NCBI GenBank assembly: GCA_023392185.1
Contig: JAEVZP010000217.1
Location: 1-11,064 of the forward strand
Direction of reading: 5' to 3'
DNA: 11,064 nucleotides
DNA from: Bacteroidota bacterium
Lineage (GTDB): Bacteria > Bacteroidota > Bacteroidia > Chitinophagales > Chitinophagaceae
Of this stretch, positions 6,349 through 11,064 are shown piece after piece. The translations under genes and the position numbers were made by a program. The notes under the pieces are model-generated. The model had not been told where the DNA came from. It ran no database searches and saw only the letters and a list, made by a program, of their open reading frames with translations. Each line of letters starts with the position of its first letter. Positions within the stretch are counted from its first letter, which is position 1.

Positions 6349-6383
6349 TTTGCATTATGGAAAAGAATTTTTAGCTACTTTTG
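6349..6383 (+). promoter_or_regulatory. Bacteroidota-type promoter for the phaE-like gene
   Basis: TTTG at 6349-6352 and TACTTTTG at 6376-6383 match the -33 TTTG and -7 TANNTTTG elements, with a 23-base spacer at the upper end of the usual range. This would place the transcript start near 6390 and leave a leader of roughly 65 bases. It argues against the alternative TTG start at 6381. Confidence 0.55.
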
Positions 6384-6455
6384 CGGCGCCAATTGGAAGG
6401 GTATTTTAATATTTTCCGACCGGCACTTTTAATCATCGAGAAAAATATCCCCGAT

Positions 6456-7982
6456 ATGACAACCGAATCAACCCAAATGGTGGACAACCTGCTCAATACC
6501 CAGAAGAGCATGGTGGACACAATGGTCGAAAACACCAAAAAGCTGACCTCCGGCAACAACTTTATGACCGAGAGCATCGAGAAAGGCAGCGAATGGTATA
6601 AAAACTGGCTCGACACCCAAAAGTCTGTTTTTGGTAAAACAACCGAAAAGATGACCGAAGCCGGTAACACACTGAAAGAAAATACCGAAAAAATACAAGG
6701 CACCTACCAAAACATGATGGACAAGCAATCCAACATGATGCGCCAGATGTACGACATGAATATGAATTTCATGAAGTCTGGCATGCCGGCCCAAAATACA
6801 ACTTCCAACAACCCAATGGAAGCTTTCACCCAAATGTGGAGCAATGCCCTGAACGGGTGGCAGAGCGCTTTCCAGAACGGCAACGCTTTCCAGAACTGGA
6901 TGAAGTCTTTTAGCGAAATGAACCCGTTTGCCAATATGGCGAACATGAGCAACTGGAATACGGGCAATCCGTTCTCCAGCTTCTTTGGTCAGTGGAACGA
7001 GCTGATGACCCAGCAAATGCAAAACCTGCAAGCCAACTTTAAGACCGGTGGCGTACAGGATGCCTATCGCAACATGATGAACACCGCCGACGGCTTTGCC
7101 CGTTTCACGCAGCTGTGGGCCCCCATGATGAAAAGCCTGCAAGACAAAAGCTTCAACATGGACGTGTTCAAAAAGATGATGAATCCGGGCCAGTACAAAG
7201 AGCTGATGGACCAGTACTTTGGCTTTATGCCCGAGAACGTGCGTCAGTATATGCAGCAGTCTTCCGGTATGTTCCAGGACATGATGAAGCAGTGGACTGC
7301 CGCTTCCAACAACGGTATGGAGCAGCTGCGCGGTATGATGGGCCAATTCACCCCGTCAAGCAGCGATATGTTTGGCTCGATGCTGGGCAACTACAACGCT
7401 TTCTACAACAACCTGCAAAGCGCTTTTGCACCGATGGCCCGGATGACCACACCGAACCAGGCAACCAAGAGCATGGCCGAGTGGAACGACATCGCCAACC
7501 GCATGGTGCAGTTCAACATCAAGAACGCAGAGATGCAGTATATGGTGTATGAGCAGGGCCAGAAAGTAATGGAAGAACTGGCGCAGTCGCTGACTAAAAA
7601 GATGCAGGACGGCGTAGAAGTGACTTCTATGATGGATCTCTACAAAGAGTGGATGTCGATCTCCGACAAAACATTCGTAAAGCTGTTTGAAAGCGAAGCC
7701 TACAGCGAGCTGATGGCCGAAGTGAGCAGCATGCAGATGCGCCTCAAAAAAGATATGGAGCTGCAAATGGAAGCTGCTATGGTGAACGTGCCGGTAGCGA
7801 CCCGCAGCGAGCTCGACGAGCTGTATAAAACCATTTACGACCTGAAAAAGCAGGTGCGCCAGCTGGAGAAAATGATGGAAGTAGAAGGCGACAACGACAA
7901 CATCGCCGATGCCGTTTCGACTACACCGAACAGCAACAAACCGAAAGCCAACACCGCCCCGACTGGCGCTAAGAAAAGCTAG
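6456..7982 (+). CDS. phaE: PhaE-like class III PHA synthase subunit, long Met-rich form
   Basis: PhaE is the non-catalytic partner of PhaC in class III polyhydroxyalkanoate synthases and acts at the granule surface. The identification rests on the C-terminal third: DLYKEWMSISDKTFVKLFESEAYSELM (about 394-420) followed by VPVATRSELDELYKTIYDLKKQVRQLEKMM (445-474), the TRSELDELY and coiled-coil pattern typical of PhaE. The protein is 508 residues, against roughly 350-370 in classical PhaE. The extra N-terminal part (about 1-110) is an amphipathic helical segment with a phasin-like look. By my count about 60 residues (12%) are methionine, with many Gln and Asn and no cysteine. The tail (475-508) is low complexity. 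I use the ATG at 6456, because the upstream TTG at 6381 overlaps a promoter motif. No TTCCGGAA site lies within the gene. No phaC is in the window. Confidence 0.8.
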   Translation: MTTESTQMVDNLLNTQKSMVDTMVENTKKLTSGNNFMTESIEKGSEWYKNWLDTQKSVFGKTTEKMTEAGNTLKENTEKIQGTYQNMMDKQSNMMRQMYDMNMNFMKSGMPAQNTTSNNPMEAFTQMWSNALNGWQSAFQNGNAFQNWMKSFSEMNPFANMANMSNWNTGNPFSSFFGQWNELMTQQMQNLQANFKTGGVQDAYRNMMNTADGFARFTQLWAPMMKSLQDKSFNMDVFKKMMNPGQYKELMDQYFGFMPENVRQYMQQSSGMFQDMMKQWTAASNNGMEQLRGMMGQFTPSSSDMFGSMLGNYNAFYNNLQSAFAPMARMTTPNQATKSMAEWNDIANRMVQFNIKNAEMQYMVYEQGQKVMEELAQSLTKKMQDGVEVTSMMDLYKEWMSISDKTFVKLFESEAYSELMAEVSSMQMRLKKDMELQMEAAMVNVPVATRSELDELYKTIYDLKKQVRQLEKMMEVEGDNDNIADAVSTTPNSNKPKANTAPTGAKKS

Positions 7983-7994
7983 TTTCAGGCATGA

Positions 7995-8016
7995 TTTTCC
8001 GGAAATTTCCGGAAAA
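7995..8016. repeat. Tandem TTCCGGAA pair after the phaE-like gene
   Basis: Two overlapping TTTCCGGAAA units have their TTCCGGAA cores at 7997 and 8007, exactly 10 bases apart, so both would face the same side of the helix. The whole 22-base stretch is itself a palindrome. It lies 12 bases after the stop codon and 10 bases before the terminator stem. Confidence 0.85.
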
Positions 8017-8026
8017 AGAACCTTTC

Positions 8027-8062
8027 AAAAGCGCCGCGTCTGGCCAGACGCGGCGCTTTTTT
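8027..8062. terminator. Bidirectional terminator between phaE-like gene and creD
   Basis: A perfect 17-bp inverted repeat, with left arm AAAAGCGCCGCGTCTGG (8027-8043) and its exact complement at 8044-8060, is followed by TT to give a T6 run. The flanking A-run and T-run let it work in both directions, serving the phaE-like gene on the plus strand and creD, which ends at 8203, on the minus strand. The GC-rich core is strong. Confidence 0.9.
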
Positions 8063-8202
8063 ATGTGTCAGGATATTGACAGTTCGGCGAAAGTTGCGCT
8101 TTCGTCGGATTATGGAGCAGGCGGTGCCTGCATTCCGGGTGCGACGCAGCCTGCATACGACTCAAGGGTCCCCGCCTTATGAGAAGCCGAACATCCCGGA
8201 CC

Positions 8203-9540
8203 TCACGGTGTTTTCGGCGGAGCTGTTTCTTCCTTGCGCCCACCCAGTCCATACCAGTCTATTTTCCGGGACAGATACATCACGATGGCCAGCACCACAA
8301 AAAGGCCGATAGAGCCAAAGAGCAAAGCATAATCCTGCAGCTGGATGATGATAAAGATAAACGCGTAGAGCAGTAAGAGAATGCCACTCACCACCAAAGC
8401 CAGCCGCATGGATTTGAGAATGGCGCGCACATAGCCGGTAATCAAAAGCAGAGTCGCAAGGGCGGAGATGATAAAAGCGGTATTGAAGCCGATGTGTTCA
8501 GACAGCGAAAGTAGCAGCGTATAAAAAACAACCAGCGCGATGCCCACCAAAATGTATTGCACCGGATGGATAAATACGCGGTTGAGCATCTCAATAAAGA
8601 AAAACGTGAGGAAAGTAAACCCGATAAACAAGATGGCATAGTGCACCGTCCGGTAGGTTTTCTGATAGCGGTCCACCGGAAGCAGCAGGTCCACCCCAAA
8701 TGCCGAAGCTGCGATTTCCGGTTGTGCTCCCACCCATACCTGCGGGTAATTCCGATTTAGGTGAAGGACATTCCAATGCGCGTTAAAACCTTTTTCAGAA
8801 ACCGTTTTGCTATCCGGCAGGAAAGCACCGTTAAACTTTGGGTTGGCCCAGCCAGACGACAGGCGCACGTCTGTGACCTTGCCTACCGGCAAAAAGTGCA
8901 GGTACTGACTGCCTTTCAGCGCAAGCGAAAACGAGAAGGTGTTGCCCGCGCTGTCGGCGTGCAGGTTCAGCGGCACACTCACGCCCGAGGCCACCACATC
9001 GTCGGTCACGGTGCCGGGATTAAAATCCAGTTGCTGCCCGTTCCAGCGCAGCGGCGTTTCTTTTTCAATGCCCCGCATATCGCTGATGCCCACCACCAGA
9101 TGCGCTTTGTCGAAAAGGATATTTTCCCGGGGAATTTCCAGATCGGCGATTGCCAGGTTTCCAAAACGGCCTTCGATTTTGAGATCGGTTTCATAAAGCA
9201 CCACTTCATAAATACCCCGGTGGCGCGCCTCGGGTTTCAGGGTGCCATTGACGGCCAGCTGTTCGGGCAACACATAGATATGGTCGCGCACTTCCACCAC
9301 TTTCTGCACCGAATCATTTTGTTTTTCCCGCACGAAGCGCCGGTATGGAATCTGAAGAAAAGGCCCGGAAATGGTTTGCTCTTCGCCCCATTTAGACGAG
9401 ACCTCGTGCACAGCCTCCGACTGGTATTGCTCCCGCTCCTGCACCAGCGACTGAATCATCACCGTTGGGATCAGGAGCAGCAGCGCAATAAAAACAATGG
9501 CTCCGATCTTGAAATACAGATTGTCTTTGAGCAGGGACAT
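8203..9540 (-). CDS. creD: Inner membrane protein CreD family
   Basis: CreD family proteins are inner-membrane proteins linked to cell envelope integrity and, in Enterobacteria, to the CreBC regulon; their molecular activity is unknown. The 445-residue product has one N-terminal membrane helix (about 9-29), a large extracytoplasmic domain (about 35-298) and five C-terminal helices (about 300-319, 327-345, 353-370, 378-399, 403-422). Matching landmarks are IPTVMIQSLVQER near the first helix and the GPFLQIPYR segment at 59-67. The length agrees with the family (about 450). The frame is open to 9678, but I use the ATG at 9538-9540 (MSLLKDNLYFKIG), which puts the first helix where the family has it. 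The upstream extension crosses a TTCCGGAA palindrome (9615). A weak -7 candidate TACTTTTA lies at 9582-9589 on the minus strand. It converges on the phaE-like gene. Confidence 0.93.
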   Translation of the reverse strand: MSLLKDNLYFKIGAIVFIALLLLIPTVMIQSLVQEREQYQSEAVHEVSSKWGEEQTISGPFLQIPYRRFVREKQNDSVQKVVEVRDHIYVLPEQLAVNGTLKPEARHRGIYEVVLYETDLKIEGRFGNLAIADLEIPRENILFDKAHLVVGISDMRGIEKETPLRWNGQQLDFNPGTVTDDVVASGVSVPLNLHADSAGNTFSFSLALKGSQYLHFLPVGKVTDVRLSSGWANPKFNGAFLPDSKTVSEKGFNAHWNVLHLNRNYPQVWVGAQPEIAASAFGVDLLLPVDRYQKTYRTVHYAILFIGFTFLTFFFIEMLNRVFIHPVQYILVGIALVVFYTLLLSLSEHIGFNTAFIISALATLLLITGYVRAILKSMRLALVVSGILLLLYAFIFIIIQLQDYALLFGSIGLFVVLAIVMYLSRKIDWYGLGGRKEETAPPKTP

Positions 9541-9731
9541 GGGAAGAAGGAATTTGAAAAAGGAAACGGGAAGCGCTTTTATAAAAGTATAGCCACGGCG
9601 CCAGAAAACCTTTTTTCCGGAAAAATCGAACTGAAGCTTTTGGGAAAGGAATTTTGGTCTGGTCAAAGGTTTGAGCATGCCCTAAGAACCTATCCTAAAA
9701 ATAAAGGATTGTAAAAGGATCTGGGTATTTT

Positions 9732-9808
9732 ACGGTTCTTTTGTCACCCCGGAACGGGGTCTTTGCAGAGGGAAACCGACCAGTTCCCGTTCCGGGATGA
9801 CAAAAGAT
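9732..9808. repeat. TTTTGTCA double-hairpin repeat, copy B
   Basis: Same 77-base element as 1432-1508: identical 37-base left part, identical 26-base right part and a different 14-base centre. As in copy A, the start of the centre (AGGGAA) recurs directly after the right arm (9809 onward). It lies upstream of creD, bracketed by the imperfect inverted arms at 9681-9695 and 9840-9854. Confidence 0.8.
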
Positions 9809-9949
9809 AGGGAACTAAAAAGCCTGACACCGATTTTCTGGATAGGCTCTAAGTAAGAATAAGCCGGGGATAAAGACGCTATAAAAAGACATTGTTGGGT
9901 CTATACCGGAGATTTAGAACCATTGCCCGGTACCGTTTTTTTATCGCTT

Positions 9950-9985
9950 AAAAAAGCGCCTTCCTTGCCAAGGGCGCTTTTTTTT
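9950..9985. terminator. Orphan intrinsic-terminator hairpin upstream of phaJ
   Basis: AAAAAAGCGCC (9950-9960) pairs with GGCGCTTTTTT (9973-9983) around a 12-base loop, and the T-run continues to about 9985. The structure is a convincing intrinsic terminator on the plus strand and, thanks to its A-run, possibly on the minus strand. No protein gene precedes it on the plus strand within this gap. Confidence 0.7.
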
Positions 9986-10038
9986 CGGATATTGCAGCAA
10001 ATCCTTCTTTTTTAAACCACTCCCTTTTCATCTTTCTT

Positions 10039-10449
10039 ATGCTTCAGGTTGGCGATCAGTTCAAACACGATTTTTCTTACACCCAGGAAGACGTAGATAC
10101 GTACGCACGCGTTTCCGGCGATGTCAATCCGCTGCATATCGACGAGGCAGCCGGAGCGGCTTCTATGTTTGGCCGCCGTATTATCCACGGCTTTCTGGGC
10201 GCTTCGGTGTTTACCAAAATCTTTGGCGCGCTGTGGTACTCCGACGGCCACGTGTACATGAGCCAGAACCTCAAATGGCTGCGGCCCATGTTTGTAGATA
10301 CGCCCTATGAAGCGGTCGTTACCGTAAAAGAAATTTTTCCGGAAAAAAGCCGCATTCTCTACGAGTGCGCAGTATATGAAAAAGAAAGCGGCGAGCAAAC
10401 CATTGCCGGTGAGGCGCTGCTGCTCAATAAAAAGCAGTATCGATGGTAG
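10039..10449 (+). CDS. phaJ: MaoC-like (R)-specific enoyl-CoA hydratase (PhaJ type)
   Basis: PhaJ hydrates trans-2-enoyl-CoA to (R)-3-hydroxyacyl-CoA, linking beta-oxidation to PHA synthesis. The 136-residue single hotdog domain has the length of the Aeromonas PhaJ. The hydratase-2 motif is complete: YARVSGDVNPLHIDEAAGA (22-40), with catalytic Asp28 and His33. It is followed by RIIHGFLGASVFTKIFG (47-63), where Ser56 matches the conserved active-site serine. MSQNLKWLRPMFVDT (74-88) fits the usual substrate-tunnel strand. The presence of a PhaE-like gene 2 kb upstream supports a PHA role, but a general MaoC hydratase function cannot be excluded. One TTCCGGAA site (10337) encodes IFPEK. Transcription ends at a strong terminator just downstream. 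Confidence 0.87.
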   Translation: MLQVGDQFKHDFSYTQEDVDTYARVSGDVNPLHIDEAAGAASMFGRRIIHGFLGASVFTKIFGALWYSDGHVYMSQNLKWLRPMFVDTPYEAVVTVKEIFPEKSRILYECAVYEKESGEQTIAGEALLLNKKQYRW

Positions 10450-10452
10450 CAT

Positions 10453-10474
10453 ATTTCCGGAAACTTTCCGGAAT
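10453..10474. repeat. Tandem TTCCGGAA pair after phaJ
   Basis: Cores at 10455 and 10466, 11 bases apart, begin five bases after the phaJ stop codon and end directly against the terminator stem. This repeats the arrangement found after the phaE-like gene. Confidence 0.85.
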
Positions 10475-10475
10475 G

Positions 10476-10520
10476 AAGAAGCCGCTGTTGCAAAAAGTGC
10501 AACAGCGGCTTCTTTACTTT
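10476..10520 (+). terminator. Intrinsic terminator of phaJ
   Basis: AAGAAGCCGCTGTTGCA (10476-10492) and its perfect complement (10498-10514) form a 17-bp stem with an AAAAG loop. The tail TTTACTTTT is T-rich though interrupted. It separates phaJ from the downstream regulator gene. Confidence 0.85.
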
Positions 10521-10574
10521 TAGGTGATCAGGGAGCCGGTCGCATAGCTGCCCGGACAGAAATCTGCTTTTGCC

Positions 10575-11064
10575 ATGACAGACCTTGCACACCCAAAGCC
10601 GGAAGGCTGGCCCCTTTTCCAACCTTATCTGCAGCGGCGGGCAGTTCCCGCCAAAACACTGCTTTTAGCGGAAGGACAGGTGTCCAGAACGATGTTTTTT
10701 ATTGAAAAAGGCTGTCTGCGCACTTGGGTCAATCACGATGGCAAAGACATCACCACACAGTTTTTCTTTGAAGGCGATCCGGTGGCTTCTATTGAAAGTT
10801 TCAGAACCAACCGCCCCAGTTTATACAGCATCGAAAGTCTGGAAGCCGCTGTGCTGTACACGCTGTCTCAAAAGGATTTCCAGGCCCTTCTCCAAAGCGC
10901 TCCGGAAGTCCGGAAGCAGTTGGAGGCCCATTTATGGGAGCGTTTTTATGAGGTGCAGCAGTTATTTTATGCTTATCTGACCCGCAATCCGCAACAACGA
11001 TATGAAGCGTTGCTGGCACAACACCAGCAACTGTTGCAACGGGTACCGCAACACTATATTGCTT
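10575..11064 (+). CDS. Crp/Fnr family transcriptional regulator (3' end cut by window)
   Basis: The open frame from the ATG at 10575 runs off the right edge after 163 codons. The visible part is a cyclic-nucleotide-binding-like beta-roll (about 20-110), with the landmark MFFIEKGCLRTWVNHDGKDITTQFFFEGDPV (40-70), followed by the long dimer helix (about 112-135) and YLTRNPQQRYEALLAQHQQLLQRVPQHYIA, the usual lead-in to the helix-turn-helix, which is cut off. The residues that bind cAMP in Escherichia coli CRP are not evident, as in many Bacteroidota paralogues, so the ligand is unknown. It starts 60 bases after the phaJ terminator and so has its own promoter; TGCTTTTG two bases before the ATG is a near match to a -7 box but too close to trust. 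Whether it regulates the neighbouring PHA gene is unknown. Confidence 0.88.
   Translation, partial: MTDLAHPKPEGWPLFQPYLQRRAVPAKTLLLAEGQVSRTMFFIEKGCLRTWVNHDGKDITTQFFFEGDPVASIESFRTNRPSLYSIESLEAAVLYTLSQKDFQALLQSAPEVRKQLEAHLWERFYEVQQLFYAYLTRNPQQRYEALLAQHQQLLQRVPQHYIA

Larger units (their letters stand above)
5869..6455. other. Gene-free stretch between prmC and the phaE-like gene
   Basis: These 587 bases contain no credible gene. Held here are a TTCCGGAA site at 5891, a 9-bp hairpin at 5935-5956, the double-hairpin repeat copy C at 6023-6095, a TTCCGGAA site at 6240 (within ATTTCCGGAAAT) and a promoter-like pair at 6349-6383. From about 6096 to 6235 I see nothing recognisable. Confidence 0.7.
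9541..10038. other. Gene-free creD-phaJ divergent intergenic region
   Basis: These 498 bases hold a TTCCGGAA site (9615), an arm CCTAAGAACCTATCC (9681-9695), repeat copy B (9732-9808), a loosely complementary arm GGATAGGCTCTAAGT (9840-9854) and a T-tailed hairpin at 9950-9985. I see no credible ORF. The terminator-like hairpin has no upstream plus-strand gene to serve. Confidence 0.65.
363..10473. repeat. Highly iterated palindrome TTCCGGAA (18 copies)
   Basis: Exact TTCCGGAA cores begin at 363, 406, 519, 575, 1124, 2294, 2998, 4452, 5343, 5803, 5891, 6240, 7997, 8007, 9615, 10337, 10455 and 10466. Most are extended to TTTCCGGAAA or longer. Eight lie in genes (queG x3, permease, ribD, prmC x2, phaJ) and ten between genes. 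Within genes the core is read as F-P-E / I-P-E / V-P-E, as F-R-K/N, or as S-G-N, that is, in all three frames. None lies in the phaE-like gene or in creD. Confidence 0.9.

Noticed and set aside
6381..6455. TTG start giving a 25-residue extension of the phaE-like protein
   Set aside because: The TTG lies within the TACTTTTG promoter element, so the codons would hardly be transcribed.
6468..7346. Long minus-strand open frame (292 codons) opposite the phaE-like gene
   Set aside because: It is very rich in His because ATG codons read as CAT on the other strand; it has no recognisable motif, and the plus-strand frame has clear PhaE features and a promoter.
9541..9678. N-terminal extension of CreD (46 residues)
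   Set aside because: It adds a basic stretch before the first membrane helix that the family lacks and includes an intergenic-type TTCCGGAA palindrome.
8761..9714. Plus-strand open frame of 317 codons opposite creD
   Set aside because: The minus-strand frame encodes a full CreD protein with membrane helices; the opposite frame has no family features and runs through repeats and the creD upstream region.
1432..9808. Repeats considered as a CRISPR array
   Set aside because: Copies are few, far apart and hairpin-based; there are no regularly spaced direct repeats with unique spacers and no cas genes.

Overview
The window looks like a chromosomal segment of a Bacteroidota bacterium. I infer this from three things: promoter-like TANNTTTG (-7) motifs in front of genes, the lack of convincing Shine-Dalgarno sequences, and a gene set (PrmC, RibD, YigZ, CreD, short MaoC hydratase, divergent Crp/Fnr regulator) that is commonly seen in that phylum. 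The class III type PHA synthase subunit PhaE fits some Bacteroidota lineages, but I cannot name a genus. No rRNA, tRNA, CRISPR array, transposase or phage gene is visible.

Layout. 1-272 is the C-terminal end of an unrecognised protein. From 443 to 4640, four genes lie on the minus strand, in transcription order ribD (riboflavin synthesis), a 10-TM EamA/DMT permease, a YigZ/IMPACT family protein and queG (epoxyqueuosine reductase). Divergent from ribD is prmC (release-factor glutamine methyltransferase, 5017-5868). After a 587-base gene-free stretch comes a long, methionine-rich PhaE-like protein (6456-7982), converging on creD (8203-9540, minus). A gene-free stretch of about 500 bases leads to a PhaJ-like (R)-specific enoyl-CoA hydratase (10039-10449) and a Crp/Fnr-type regulator cut by the window end (10575-11064).

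How the genes relate. ribD, yigZ, prmC and queG are housekeeping genes for cofactor, translation and tRNA modification. PhaE and PhaJ belong to one pathway: PhaJ supplies (R)-3-hydroxyacyl-CoA from beta-oxidation and PhaE is the non-catalytic partner of the PHA synthase PhaC. PhaC itself is not in the window. The two PHA genes also share the same 3' architecture: stop codon, two TTCCGGAA sites about one helical turn apart, then a perfect 17-bp-stem terminator.

Most unusual content. (1) The 8-bp palindrome TTCCGGAA occurs 18 times by my reading, in genes in all three codon frames and between genes; about 0.17 copies would be expected in random sequence of even composition. It behaves like a highly iterated palindrome of unknown role. 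(2) Gene-free regions carry modular hairpin repeats: a TTTTGTCA / TGACAAAA double-hairpin family (three clear copies plus related or decayed ones) and a separate GTTGGA-hairpin-GTTGGA cluster between ribD and prmC. (3) The permease has a three-copy 21-base (7-residue) tandem repeat in its central loop.
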